The notes: generated by a model not told the origin, from the letters alone. A stretch of DNA of 64,000 nucleotides from Terripilifer sp031921685 (GCF_031921685.1 NZ_JAPDHU010000001.1:496001-560000), one strand, 5' to 3'; shown: positions 27,499 through 36,292, counted from the first letter of the stretch. Numbers and translations are program-made.

Positions 27499-27532
27499 GG
27501 CTTGGCTTCCCTGTTTTTTGATTGACGACAGA

Positions 27533-28381
27533 CTAGGCGGTGGCGAACGCGCCGGTTGGAATCAGCGGTTGGCCGAACGGGTTGGACGGAGCTGCGGGCG
27601 CCGGCATCTCCGGCAGGATCAGTTCCTCGGAATTGGCGCCGTAGAGTTCCATCAAGGATTGATTGGTCAGTTCGCAGGAAGGGCCGTCGAAAACGATGCG
27701 GCCGTCACGCAAAGCGATCGTGCGCGGGCAATAGCGGCGGGCATATTCGACCTGATGCAGCGAGACGATACAGGTGATCTGTTCTTCGCGATTGATCGTC
27801 GCCAGCACTTCCATCACCCGTCGGGCCGATGAGGGATCGAGCGAAGCGATCGGCTCGTCGGCGATCAGAATGTTCGAACGTTGTACCAGCGTGCGGGCGA
27901 TGGCGGCGCGTTGCTGCTGACCGCCCGAAAGGGTCGAGGCGCGTTGCCAGGCCACTTCGGCAATGCCGACGCGGGCGAGGGCTTCGCGCGCCAGGCGCTT
28001 CTCCTCGGCGGTGAACAGGCCCAAGGTGCCGCGCCACATCGGAATGCGCCCGAGATTGCCCAGCAAAACATTAGAGAGAACCGAGAGGCGGCCAACCAGA
28101 TTGAACTGCTGGAAGACGACGCCGATATTGCGGCGCATTTCGCGCGCTCGCGCCACCAGGCGTCCGCCGCGCTGCATCGGGCTGCCGAGGATTTCGATGG
28201 TGCTTTGGCCGGCTTGCGCGGTTTCAAGGCCGCAGATGTGCCGGATGAGCGTGCTCTTGCCGGAGCCGGATGCACCGATCAGAGCGACCATCTCGCCCTT
28301 CTTGATGTCCAGGCTGATGTCGTCCAACGCGCGTTTCTTGCCGAACGTCTTTGAAAGATTACGAATAGAAATGGCGTCCAT
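27533..28381 (-). CDS. phnC: Phosphonate ABC transporter ATP-binding protein PhnC
   Basis: ATPase of 282 residues that powers phosphonate import. Walker A GASGSGKSTLIRHICGL, signature LSGGQQQRAAIARTL and Walker B ILIADEPIASLDP are all present. VVFQQFNLVGRLSVLSNVLLG is typical of PhnC. The C-terminal tail (PEMPAPAAPSNPFGQPLIP) is a proline-rich extension beyond the catalytic core. It precedes phnD and phnE in the usual CDE order. Confidence 0.93.
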   Translation of the reverse strand: MDAISIRNLSKTFGKKRALDDISLDIKKGEMVALIGASGSGKSTLIRHICGLETAQAGQSTIEILGSPMQRGGRLVARAREMRRNIGVVFQQFNLVGRLSVLSNVLLGNLGRIPMWRGTLGLFTAEEKRLAREALARVGIAEVAWQRASTLSGGQQQRAAIARTLVQRSNILIADEPIASLDPSSARRVMEVLATINREEQITCIVSLHQVEYARRYCPRTIALRDGRIVFDGPSCELTNQSLMELYGANSEELILPEMPAPAAPSNPFGQPLIPTGAFATA

Positions 28382-28497
28382 GAAGTCGCTCCTAAGCTTG
28401 GGTCCGAAGACGACGGAGTGTTCTGGGCGATGTGGGTTTATCGACTGCGGTCATCACCATTTGGGAGACCTGAATTCCGGCCATTCAAGCCGAGCCT

Positions 28498-29196
28498 CTA
28501 TTCGGCTAAGCGCGCGACATGACGGGCGCTTGTCGCTGTTATGTCAGTTTGATGATCGTTCACAGAAGGCTGATTTGATGCACTGTTTTCATATCTTTCG
28601 AGGAATTCTTCGGCGGTTAAATTACGGAAATCATCGAGGGTGGCGTGCAGGCGGTCATGCGACCAATCCCACCAGGCGAGCGCCTGCATGCGATCGGCAA
28701 TTCGGTCGGAAAAACGCTGACGGATGATCTTGGCCGGGACGCCGCCTACGATCGTGTAGGGAGGGACATCCTTGGTGACCACGGCTCCGGCACCCACCAC
28801 CGCACCATTACCGATGGTGACGCCGGGCAGAACGGTCGCGCCATGGCCGATCCATGTATCGTGGCCGATGGTGATGCGCTTGGCGCGCCGGGCGGCGAAA
28901 AAATCTTCTTCGTATTCGGCGTCTTCGAAATAGTCGGAAGCGCGATAGGTGAAATGGTGCAACGTGGCGCGCGACATCGGATGATGGGTCGCATTGAGAC
29001 GTACCGACGCCGCGATATTGGCGAACTTGCCGATGGTGACGCACCAGCTCTGGCAATTCTCCATCACATAGGAATAGTCGCCGAGCATGGTTTCGGTCAG
29101 ACGGCCGCCTTCCGCCACTTCGGTGTAACGGCCGAGCTGACAGTTTTCGACGCGGACGGTCGGATGGATCAATGGCGATATGGAGAGGCGCGGCAT
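28498..29196 (-). CDS. Hexapeptide-repeat acetyltransferase of phn operon
   Basis: Left-handed beta-helix acyltransferase of 232 residues. Hexapeptide rungs are visible at the start (HPTVRVENCQLGRYTEVAEG) and again near 120-160 (IGHDTWIGHGATVLPGVTIG, NGAVVGAGAVVTKDVPPYTI, GGVPAKIIRQRF), with the usual inserted loop containing HHPMSRATLHHF. Homologues are common in C-P lyase operons. PhnO in E. coli acetylates aminoalkylphosphonates but belongs to the GNAT fold, so the shared role is a guess. ATG at 29196 directly follows the phnL stop; an earlier in-frame start would overlap phnL. Confidence 0.85.
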   Translation of the reverse strand: MPRLSISPLIHPTVRVENCQLGRYTEVAEGGRLTETMLGDYSYVMENCQSWCVTIGKFANIAASVRLNATHHPMSRATLHHFTYRASDYFEDAEYEEDFFAARRAKRITIGHDTWIGHGATVLPGVTIGNGAVVGAGAVVTKDVPPYTIVGGVPAKIIRQRFSDRIADRMQALAWWDWSHDRLHATLDDFRNLTAEEFLERYENSASNQPSVNDHQTDITATSARHVARLAE

Positions 29197-29197
29197 A

Positions 29198-29905
29198 TCA
29201 GGCGGCCTTTTTGTCGGGGGAAAAACGGGTGACATCGATCACGATATCGGCCACGGCGGTGCGCACGTCGGCATCGTGGAAAATGCCGAGCAAAGCGGTG
29301 CCCCCGGTTTTTTTCTCGGCGATCATGTCGACGACCACAGCCCTATTGACGGCATCGAGCGAAGCGGTGGGCTCGTCGAGCAGCAGGATCGGATGGTCGG
29401 TGATGAAGCCGCGCGCGATGTTGATGCGTTGCTGCTCGCCGCCCGAGAACGTTGCCGGTGGCAAATGCCACAGGCGCTCGGGCAGATTGAGACGATGCAG
29501 GAGATCGGACGCGCGCCGTGCGGCCTTTTCCCGATCGACGCCACGATGGACCAGCGGTTCGGTGACGATGTCGAGAGCGCTGACGCGCGGCATGGCGCGC
29601 AGGAACTGGCTGACGTAGCCGATGGTATCGCGCCGAATCTCGAGGATCTTGCGCGGGCCGGCCGTCGCCAGATCGACGTCTTCGCCATGATGGCGAACGA
29701 GAATGCTGCCCGCATTCACCGCATAATTGCCGTAGAGCATTTTGAGGATCGAACTCTTGCCCGCACCCGACGGCCCGCCGAGAACCGCGCATTGCCCGGC
29801 GGTGAGTGTGAACGCCGCGTGAGTGACGACCGGCAATTCGATGCCGCCGCGCAGATGCATGGTGAAGGTTTTGACGATGCCCGTGGCAACGAGAGCGTGC
29901 GACAT
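29198..29905 (-). CDS. phnL: C-P lyase complex ATPase-like protein PhnL
   Basis: ABC-type ATPase of 235 residues without a membrane partner. It helps attach phosphonate to ribose from ATP together with PhnG, PhnH and PhnI. Walker A GGPSGAGKSSILKML, signature FSGGEQQRINIARGF and Walker B LLLDEPTASLDA are intact. FTMHLRGGIELPVV near the N-terminus is characteristic of PhnL. It starts three bases after phnK ends. Confidence 0.93.
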   Translation of the reverse strand: MSHALVATGIVKTFTMHLRGGIELPVVTHAAFTLTAGQCAVLGGPSGAGKSSILKMLYGNYAVNAGSILVRHHGEDVDLATAGPRKILEIRRDTIGYVSQFLRAMPRVSALDIVTEPLVHRGVDREKAARRASDLLHRLNLPERLWHLPPATFSGGEQQRINIARGFITDHPILLLDEPTASLDAVNRAVVVDMIAEKKTGGTALLGIFHDADVRTAVADIVIDVTRFSPDKKAA

Positions 29906-29908
29906 GGG

Positions 29909-30727
29909 TCAGGCCTGCAAAATCGAGGAGACGAGGAGCTGCGTGTAAGGCGCCTGCGGATCGTCCAGCAGCCGGTCCGTCAGCCCCTGTTCGACCACGC
30001 GACCGTCCTTCATGACGATCATGCGATGCGACAGAAGCCGTGCGACGGCGAGATCGTGGGTGACGATGATGACGGCCAGATTGAGGTCGTTGACCAGGCC
30101 GCGCAGCAGATCGAGCAGACGCGCCTGCACCGACACGTCGAGGCCGCCGGTCGGCTCGTCCATGAAGACGAGCCTTGGCGCGGTGACGAGATTGCGGGCG
30201 ATTTGCAGGCGCTGACGCATGCCGCCTGAAAAGGACCGCGGCTGGTCATCGATCCGGTCGGCGCTGATCTCGACGCGGTCGAGCCAGTTGATCGCCGTTT
30301 CGCGGATGCGGCCATAGTGACGGCCGCCTACGGCCATCAACCGTTCGCCGACATTGGCACCGGCCGACGTGCTCATACGCAGGCCATCGGCCGGGTTTTG
30401 ATGGACGAAGCCCCAATCGGTACGCAGCAGATAGCGACGTTCGGCTTCGCTCAGCGCATAGAGATCGGGCATGGCGCCGTCGCGCCGGCGATAGGTCACC
30501 GATCCGGATGAAGGTTCCAGACGCGTCGAAATACAATTGAGCAGAGTGGTCTTGCCGGATCCGGACTCGCCGACGATCGCCAGCACTTCGCCCGGCCAGA
30601 CATCGAAGGAAATATCGGCGCAGCCCATGCGGGCGCCGTAATATTTGCAGAGATCACGCACCGACAACAGCGGCTGTTCGGTGCTGCGGTCTTGAAGATT
30701 GTGGATTTGAGAGACGGCGATGTTCAT
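29909..30727 (-). CDS. phnK: C-P lyase complex ATPase-like protein PhnK
   Basis: ABC-type protein of 272 residues that docks on the PhnGHIJ core. Walker A GESGSGKTTLLNCISTRLEP, signature FSGGMRQRLQIARNL, Walker B VFMDEPTGGLDVSVQ. Start ATG at 30727 overlaps the phnJ stop (TAATG), so translation is coupled; the 25 residues before it in frame are over phnJ and not credible. Confidence 0.93.
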   Translation of the reverse strand: MNIAVSQIHNLQDRSTEQPLLSVRDLCKYYGARMGCADISFDVWPGEVLAIVGESGSGKTTLLNCISTRLEPSSGSVTYRRRDGAMPDLYALSEAERRYLLRTDWGFVHQNPADGLRMSTSAGANVGERLMAVGGRHYGRIRETAINWLDRVEISADRIDDQPRSFSGGMRQRLQIARNLVTAPRLVFMDEPTGGLDVSVQARLLDLLRGLVNDLNLAVIIVTHDLAVARLLSHRMIVMKDGRVVEQGLTDRLLDDPQAPYTQLLVSSILQA

Positions 30728-31605
30728 TAGATCGCCTCCTCGGCCGTGACGCCCGTGTGGCCGTCCGCCCGGCGGCTTTCGCAATGATCGGTATCGGAGC
30801 ACACGAACATACGATTGCCGTGATCGTCGAGAATCACTTCATCGAGGAAGACCTGTTCGGCGCCGCAGAGCGCGCAGGGTTTGTCGAACTTCTGAATTTC
30901 GAAGGGGTGATCCTCGAAATCGAGGCTGACGACCTCGGTGTGCGGCGGCAGCGCATAGATGCGCTTTTCGCGGCCGGCACCGAAGAGCTGCAAGGCCTCT
31001 GACATGTGCATTTTCGGATTGTCGAATTTCGGGATCGGCGACGGGTCCATGACATAGCGACCCTCGACCTTCACCGGATAAGCATAAGTGGTGGCAATAT
31101 GGCCGTTGCGGGCAATGTCCTCGTACAGTTTCACATGCATGAGGCCATACTCTTCCAGCGCATGCATTTTGCGCGTTTCGGTCTCGCGCGGTTCGAGAAA
31201 ACGCAGCGGTTCGGGGATCGGCACCTGATAGACCAGCACCTGCCCTTCGGTCAGCGATTCCTCCGGAATGCGATGGCGCGTTTGAATGATGCTGGCGTCC
31301 GCTGTCTTCGTCGTCGTCTCGACGCCAGAAACGCGTTCAAAGAATTTGCGAATCGACACCGCATTGGTGGTGTCGTCGGCGCCCTGGTCGATCACCTTCA
31401 GGACATCGTCGGGTCCCAGGATCGAAGCCGTCACCTGCACGCCGCCGGTGCCCCAACCATAGGGCATCGGCATTTCGCGGCTGGCGAAAGGAACCTGATA
31501 GCCGGGGATCGCGATCGCCTTCAGAATGGCGCGACGGATCATCCTTTTGGTCTGTTCGTCGAGATAGGCGAAATTGTAGTTGGCCGCTCGGTGATGTTGG
31601 TTCAT
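30727..31605 (-). CDS. phnJ: Alpha-D-ribose 1-methylphosphonate 5-phosphate C-P lyase PhnJ
   Basis: Radical-SAM enzyme of 292 residues that breaks the carbon-phosphorus bond. The 4Fe-4S cluster cysteines are seen in PCALCGAEQ and MFVCSDTDHCESR near the C-terminus, the unusual spacing known for PhnJ. The N-terminal part shows NFAYLDEQTKRMIRRAILKA and PYGWGTGGVQVTASI. The cluster and glycyl-radical-type regions look complete, so the lyase should be functional. Confidence 0.95.
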   Translation of the reverse strand: MNQHHRAANYNFAYLDEQTKRMIRRAILKAIAIPGYQVPFASREMPMPYGWGTGGVQVTASILGPDDVLKVIDQGADDTTNAVSIRKFFERVSGVETTTKTADASIIQTRHRIPEESLTEGQVLVYQVPIPEPLRFLEPRETETRKMHALEEYGLMHVKLYEDIARNGHIATTYAYPVKVEGRYVMDPSPIPKFDNPKMHMSEALQLFGAGREKRIYALPPHTEVVSLDFEDHPFEIQKFDKPCALCGAEQVFLDEVILDDHGNRMFVCSDTDHCESRRADGHTGVTAEEAI

Positions 31606-32702
31606 TCCGCCGCCTCCTTGGCTTCGAAAGCGACGTCATTCGCGGCTTTGTGCTCGGCCCGCATGGTTCGCACCAAACCGAGTTCCGACTGGAAGTCGAC
31701 ATAATGCGGCAGTTTCAAATGTTCGACGAAGCCGGTCGCCTGCACGTTGTCGCAATGGGACAGAACGAATTCCTGGTCCTGGGCCGGGGCGACAATGTCC
31801 TCGCCCAGCTCTTCGGCACGCAGCACACGGTCACATAGCGCCATCGCCATCGCCTTGCGCTCGGCTAGGCCGAACACCAGGCCATAGCCGCGGGTGAACT
31901 GAGGCGGCACCTTGGCCGAGCCCTTGAACTGATTGACCATCTGGCATTCGGTCAATTGCACGCGACCGATCGGAACGGCGAAGCCCAGCTCCGGCATGAA
32001 GATTTCGACCTCGACTTCGCCGATGCGGATTTCGCCGGCGAAGGCATGAGAGCGGGCATAGCCGCGCTGGGTCGAATAGCCGAGCGCGAGCAGAAAGCCT
32101 TCGTCACCACGCGACAGGGATTGCAAGCGCATGGCGCGCGACAGTGGAAATTCGACCGGCGTCTCAGTGATGTCGCCGGGCTCGCCAAAACCAGCCTCAT
32201 CTTCCTCGATCAACCCTTCGGCACCGAGGATATCGGCGATGCGGGTGACCGGCTCCTGAGGATCGGTGCGCTTGTCGCCGGCCTCGATCGCCGGATCGCC
32301 ATCGAGCTCTTCGTCCAACAGACGATGGGTGTAATCGAACGTCGGCCCGAGAAGCTGGCCACCGGGCAGATCCTTGTAGCAGGCGGAGATGCGGCGCTCG
32401 ACCAGCATGGAACCGGTATCGATCGGTTCGCTATGGCCGAAGCGCGGCAACGTGGTGCGATAGGCACGCAGCAGGAAGATCGCTTCGATCATATCGCCGC
32501 GCGCCTGCTTGATCGCCAGCGCCGCCAGTCGTCGATCATAGAGCGAGCCTTCGCTCATCACCCGATCGACACCAAGCGCCAATTGCTCGGCAATCTGCTC
32601 GAGAGTGAGGGCCGGCACCGAACGGTCGCCGCGCCGGCGATCGGCGAGGAGCCGATGGGCATTGTCGATCGCGGCTTCGCCGCCTTTGACAGCAACATAC
32701 AT
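31602..32702 (-). CDS. phnI: C-P lyase core subunit PhnI
   Basis: Subunit of 366 residues that carries the nucleosidase activity replacing adenine of ATP by phosphonate. It starts MYVAVKGGEAAIDNAHRLL as in other PhnI proteins, and has ACYKDLPGGQLLGPTFDYTHRLLDEEL and FELVRTMRAE-like SELGLVRTMRAEH near the C-terminus. It overlaps phnJ by four bases and follows phnH after three. Confidence 0.95.
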   Translation of the reverse strand: MYVAVKGGEAAIDNAHRLLADRRRGDRSVPALTLEQIAEQLALGVDRVMSEGSLYDRRLAALAIKQARGDMIEAIFLLRAYRTTLPRFGHSEPIDTGSMLVERRISACYKDLPGGQLLGPTFDYTHRLLDEELDGDPAIEAGDKRTDPQEPVTRIADILGAEGLIEEDEAGFGEPGDITETPVEFPLSRAMRLQSLSRGDEGFLLALGYSTQRGYARSHAFAGEIRIGEVEVEIFMPELGFAVPIGRVQLTECQMVNQFKGSAKVPPQFTRGYGLVFGLAERKAMAMALCDRVLRAEELGEDIVAPAQDQEFVLSHCDNVQATGFVEHLKLPHYVDFQSELGLVRTMRAEHKAANDVAFEAKEAAE

Positions 32703-32705
32703 GGC

Positions 32706-33314
32706 TCAGCTCTCCAATTCGACAAGGCGCGCGGTGCGTGGCAGACAGGCGATGGCCTCGGCACTCGTCAGAATGAGATCGACACCGCAGGGGAAACGTT
32801 CTCCGTTGTCGCGCCATTGCACGGTGAAATCCGCTGGCAGGCCTTGCGGTGCAATGGTCTTGCGGCCTTTGATGCCGGGTCCCGCGAAGGCCAGCGGCGC
32901 GCCGCCATCGAGGCTGTCCACTTGCAGGATCAGCGTCGTCGATTGATCGGGATAATTGTGCGAACCCAAAGCGAAATGTTCGAGCGGCGGCATCGATTTG
33001 GGATCGCCGACGAGCGCGAAATGCGCTTCGGCTGGCGTTGCCGCGACACGAGCACCAGTGTGGAAGGTGAGCCAGGACTGCAGCGCCGAATTCGCCAAGG
33101 CCGGATCGAGCCAGAACGGCGTATCGACATCGAGCAATGTGCAGGCAACCGTGCCGGCGATCGCGCTCAGCGGCGCCGGCGGCGTGGCATGCGCCAGAAT
33201 GGCGAGCACATGGCCCGGCCGCGCCATCGCATCCATGATCACGCGGAATGCCGATTGCGCGTTGAAAACGGGATCGGCGAATCCGCCGTCCAATGTAGCG
33301 GCCTGATCCATCAT
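32706..33314 (-). CDS. phnH: C-P lyase core subunit PhnH
   Basis: Subunit of 202 residues of the PhnGHIJ complex. It starts with GGFADPVFNAQSAFRVIMDAMARPG, the conserved opening of PhnH, and has FALGSHNYPDQSTTLILQVDSL and the end region GVDLILTSAEAIACLPRTA. The start overlaps the phnG stop by four bases. Confidence 0.94.
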   Translation of the reverse strand: MMDQAATLDGGFADPVFNAQSAFRVIMDAMARPGHVLAILAHATPPAPLSAIAGTVACTLLDVDTPFWLDPALANSALQSWLTFHTGARVAATPAEAHFALVGDPKSMPPLEHFALGSHNYPDQSTTLILQVDSLDGGAPLAFAGPGIKGRKTIAPQGLPADFTVQWRDNGERFPCGVDLILTSAEAIACLPRTARLVELES

Positions 33315-33769
33315 TGATCCTCTCCGCGTACCATCGTGAAAAAATCGACGCGCGTGGCCGCCGTTTCCTGGCGACGTTTTTCATCGGCGGCATCGAGTTC
33401 GGATTTGATCGGCGCGATCAACGCGGCATCGATCCGTGTCGCCATCGCCGCGTCCTGACACAGCGCATCGATGACCGCCGACAGGCGCGCCTTCTCAACG
33501 TCGCGACCGAGCGCCATGGCATGGCCGATGGAGCCGTCTTCCAGCTTGACGCTGGCGCGAGTGACCGTGGCCTCCCCGACATTGAACGCCTCGCCGGTGC
33601 CGCCCACGCGACCACGCAGCATGACGAGGCCGGCTTCAGGGCCCCGCACGGATTTGTAGGCGGGATCGAGACCCAGCGTGGACCAGAGGTCGCGCAGCCT
33701 GCCGCCGTTGCTGCGCGCCAGGATCGCCATGCGGTCCCTGCGCGGGTGGGGGATGATGTCCAGGCTCAT
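33311..33769 (-). CDS. phnG: C-P lyase core subunit PhnG
   Basis: First gene of the phn operon, 152 residues. DRMAILARSNGGRLRDLW and VRGPEAGLVMLRGRVGGTGEAFNVGEATVTRA are typical of PhnG. ATG at 33769 has GGAG six bases upstream; a start 33 bases earlier would place the initiation codon inside the candidate PhnF operator and is less likely. Its promoter must lie in the 106-bp gap shared with phnF. Confidence 0.93.
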   Translation of the reverse strand: MSLDIIPHPRRDRMAILARSNGGRLRDLWSTLGLDPAYKSVRGPEAGLVMLRGRVGGTGEAFNVGEATVTRASVKLEDGSIGHAMALGRDVEKARLSAVIDALCQDAAMATRIDAALIAPIKSELDAADEKRRQETAATRVDFFTMVRGEDQ

Positions 33770-33781
33770 GTAAGCTCCAAA

Positions 33782-33810
33782 TTTGTCTATTGATATAGAC
33801 AAATAGACAA
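33782..33810. promoter_or_regulatory. Candidate PhnF operator
   Basis: TTTGTCTAT and ATAGACAAA are perfect inverted 9-base arms with a 4-base centre (33782-33803). A further half-site ATAGACAA follows at 33803-33810 on the same side. It lies about 13 bp before the phnG start and about 66 bp before the phnF start. HutC-type GntR proteins such as PhnF of Mycobacterium bind palindromes with a TATAGAC core, which supports the match. Confidence 0.72.
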
Positions 33811-33875
33811 GATATCTTTACGTACCGAGTCTTGATGACGACGGCGTGACAGCGCGTCGAAAGGGAGTTGAAAAA

Positions 33876-34625
33876 GTGCAGAGAGCCGGTTTGCAGCGCG
33901 GCGTCGGCGTCGCGCTTTGGCGCCAGATTGCCGATGGAATTCGCTCGGGTCTGACCAATGGCCTGGTCGACGACAACGGCCGGCTGCCACCAGAAAGCGA
34001 GCTGGCCGAACGCTTTGGCGTCAATCGCCACACGGTGCGCGCGGCGATTTCGGCCTTGGCGCATGAAGGCGTGCTGCATTCGGTGCAAGGCAGCGGCACA
34101 TTCGTGCGCCGTCGCAAGCGGCTGGTCTATCCGATCGGCGCCCGCACGCGCTTTTCCTCAGGCTTTGGCCAGCAGACGCGCGACCGGCAGACGGAACTTC
34201 TCGATTATGCGCGCGAAGCGGCTTCGCCCGAAGTGGCGGAAGCGCTTGGCCTTGCCGCAGGCGCCGATGTGTTGCGCCTGGAAATGCGCGGCATCGCCGA
34301 CGGCCTGCCCGTTTCGCGTGCTACATCCTGGTTCAGCGCGGACCGCTTTCCAACGATCGTCGATATTTATCGCGAAACGAAATCGGTCACGGCTTCGCTC
34401 GCCCGTTTGGGCATCGCGGATTATCTGCGTGCGTCCACCGGCGTCGAAGCGCGCCATGCCGATGAAGCCGATACGGAAGAGTTGCAACTGTCGCCCGGCG
34501 CCATCGTCATCGTCACGCGGGCGCTCAACGTCGATCCGGACGGCGTTCCCATCCAGTTTTCCTTCACCCGTTTTCCCGCCGATCGCGTGGAACTCACCAT
34601 CGAGACGGCGCGGCCGACACGATGA
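33876..34625 (+). CDS. phnF: GntR/HutC-family phosphonate regulator PhnF
   Basis: Regulator of 249 residues. A winged helix-turn-helix (ALWRQIADGIRSGL, ESELAERFGVNRHTVRAAISAL) is followed by a UTRA effector domain (from about residue 85), which places it in the HutC branch. GTG at 33876 has GGGAG eight bases upstream and is preferred over GTG at 33846. It is divergent from phnG and presumably represses the phn operon until a phosphonate or pathway intermediate binds. Confidence 0.9.
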   Translation: MQRAGLQRGVGVALWRQIADGIRSGLTNGLVDDNGRLPPESELAERFGVNRHTVRAAISALAHEGVLHSVQGSGTFVRRRKRLVYPIGARTRFSSGFGQQTRDRQTELLDYAREAASPEVAEALGLAAGADVLRLEMRGIADGLPVSRATSWFSADRFPTIVDIYRETKSVTASLARLGIADYLRASTGVEARHADEADTEELQLSPGAIVIVTRALNVDPDGVPIQFSFTRFPADRVELTIETARPTR

Positions 34626-34640
34626 TGTTTGTGGGGGACA

Positions 34641-35315
34641 CTATGGCCAGGTGGCTTTGATGATCGTCGGGAGTTCGCTGACGACGAACGCATCGATGGA
34701 GCCATTGGGAGCCAGAGCGGTGAATTTGCCGTCCAAGGTCAGTTGCAGAAAGCCATGCACCATGGACCATATCGCCAAGCAAAGCCGCATGACTTCGGCG
34801 TCGTCAACGGGACGCCCCTGCCCCGCCCTGTAGAGACGAACCGTTTCTTCCAGTTCCTTCATCGCCGTCTTGCCGGCCACATGCAGGCGATCGTCGTCCG
34901 GCAACAGAAGATCGTGCCGAAACATCAGTTGGAAGCGACCCGGCTGCTTGAGGCCATAGCGTACATAGGCAATGCCTTGCGCTTGCAGCCGTTCGGCCGG
35001 CGAAACGTTGCCTTCGGCAGCGCGTTGCAGATCTATGGCAAGCTGATCGAAACCTGAAATGGCGATTTCGGTGAGAAGCCCAGCCGCGCTGCTGAAATGA
35101 TGGGCCGGCGCGCCAGGCGAAACGCCGGCACGGCGGGCCACTTCGCGGAGCGAAAAGCCTTCAGCACCACGCTCGGCCAGCAGTTCCTCAGCGGCGCGGA
35201 TCAGCGCCGCGCGCAGATCGCCATGGTGATAGCCCCTGCGCTCCCCGGCCCGCCCAGGCCGGGCCTTTTTTTTCAGCGCCGCAATGATGCCATCTATACA
35301 GTGTTTAGATTCCAT
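34641..35315 (-). CDS. TetR/AcrR family regulator (WHG-type C-terminal domain)
   Basis: Repressor of about 224 residues. RRGYHHGDLRAALIRAAEELLAERG and FSLREVARRAGVSPGAPAHHF form the TetR helix-turn-helix near 28-75. The ligand domain has the pattern of the WHG group (WSMVHGFLQLTLDGKF). No Shine-Dalgarno sequence is seen before ATG 35315, and a palindrome overlaps the first codons, so either the message is nearly leaderless or the true start is slightly inside. It diverges from the SDR and methyltransferase genes and probably controls them and itself. It ends 16 bp from phnF, tail to tail. Confidence 0.87.
   Translation of the reverse strand: MESKHCIDGIIAALKKKARPGRAGERRGYHHGDLRAALIRAAEELLAERGAEGFSLREVARRAGVSPGAPAHHFSSAAGLLTEIAISGFDQLAIDLQRAAEGNVSPAERLQAQGIAYVRYGLKQPGRFQLMFRHDLLLPDDDRLHVAGKTAMKELEETVRLYRAGQGRPVDDAEVMRLCLAIWSMVHGFLQLTLDGKFTALAPNGSIDAFVVSELPTIIKATWP
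35292..35310. promoter_or_regulatory. TetR-type operator, copy 1
   Basis: ATCTATACAGTGTTTAGAT is symmetric at 16 of 19 positions (ATCTA-ACA-TGT-TAGAT). It overlaps codons 2-8 of the TetR gene as annotated. Confidence 0.6.
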
Positions 35316-35324
35316 GTCATGACG

Positions 35325-35343
35325 ATCTTATCAGTGTTCAGAT
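35325..35343. promoter_or_regulatory. TetR-type operator, copy 2
   Basis: ATCTTATCAGTGTTCAGAT resembles copy 1 and shares CAGTGTTYAGAT with it exactly. The two copies are 33 bp apart, about three DNA turns, between the divergent TetR and SDR starts. Confidence 0.6.
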
Positions 35344-35359
35344 CGATCTGGAAGATGCG

Positions 35360-36292
35360 ATGAGCAAATGGACAGAACAGGCCATACCTGATCAGAGCGG
35401 CCGCACCGTTCTGGTGACCGGGGCCAATAGCGGGCTGGGCTTCGTCACCAGCCTGGAACTGGCCCGCAAAGGCGCCCATGTGCTGATGACGGCGCGCGAC
35501 CCCGCGAAAGGCGAAGACGCCCTCGCCCGCATCCGCGTCGCCGTGCCCAATGCCTCCATCGAACTGCGACGGCTCGACCTCGCCGATCTCGATCAGGTGA
35601 AAAGCTTTGCCCGACAGCTCATTGACGACAAGGTTCCGCTCGACGTCCTCATCAACAATGCCGGCGTGATGATGCCACCACGCACGCTCACCGGCCAAGG
35701 CTTCGAGCTGCAATTCGGCGTCAATCATCTGGCGCATTTCGCGCTGACCGGCCTGCTTCTTGAAACGCTGGCCAAAAGACAGGAGAGCCGCGTCGTCACC
35801 GTCTCGTCGGATCTGCATCGACGCGGACATATTCACTTCGACGATCTCGATGGCGCGAAGACCTACGGCCGCATCGCCTTTTACGCGCAATCGAAATTCG
35901 CCAATGTGCTGTTCGCGCTGGAGCTCGACCGGCGTCTGCGCGCGGCGCGCCTGCCTGTCCGCAGTCTCCTGGCTCATCCAGGTTATGCAGCGACCAATCT
36001 GCAAACAAGCGGCCCGACGGGCCTGCTCAACCTGTTCATGCGCATCGGCAACCGTTTTATGGCGCAGAGCATGGAAATGGGTGCCTTGCCGCAGCTCTAC
36101 GCCGCCACCGCGCCGCAAGCCGAAAGCGGCCAATTCATCGGACCCGATGGCCGCAACGAGATGAAGGGCTATCCGACCGTGGTGCAACCGATCGCGAGCG
36201 CCCGCGATCCCGAGGTCGCAGCGAAACTCTGGACGCTTTCGGAACGGCTCACGGGCGTCAAACCCTCTTTTGCAACGGAGACTTCTGTATGA
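35360..36292 (+). CDS. Short-chain dehydrogenase/reductase (retinol dehydrogenase-like)
   Basis: NAD(P)-dependent SDR of 310 residues. The cofactor motif TGANSGLGF lies near residue 18, NNAG near 95, and the catalytic pair YAQSK near 175 with the upstream VTVSSDLHRRG supplying the serine. The longer chain and the segment after the active site resemble WWOX/retinol dehydrogenase-like members, which often act on lipophilic alcohols or aldehydes. It overlaps the next gene by four bases. Substrate unknown. Confidence 0.9.
   Translation: MSKWTEQAIPDQSGRTVLVTGANSGLGFVTSLELARKGAHVLMTARDPAKGEDALARIRVAVPNASIELRRLDLADLDQVKSFARQLIDDKVPLDVLINNAGVMMPPRTLTGQGFELQFGVNHLAHFALTGLLLETLAKRQESRVVTVSSDLHRRGHIHFDDLDGAKTYGRIAFYAQSKFANVLFALELDRRLRAARLPVRSLLAHPGYAATNLQTSGPTGLLNLFMRIGNRFMAQSMEMGALPQLYAATAPQAESGQFIGPDGRNEMKGYPTVVQPIASARDPEVAAKLWTLSERLTGVKPSFATETSV

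Noticed and set aside
28440..28497. Stem AGCCGA/TCGGCT near the acetyltransferase stop as a terminator
   Set aside because: Six-base arms overlapping the stop codon inside a tight operon; phnC-D-E must be read through it or from a nearby promoter, so the evidence is too weak.
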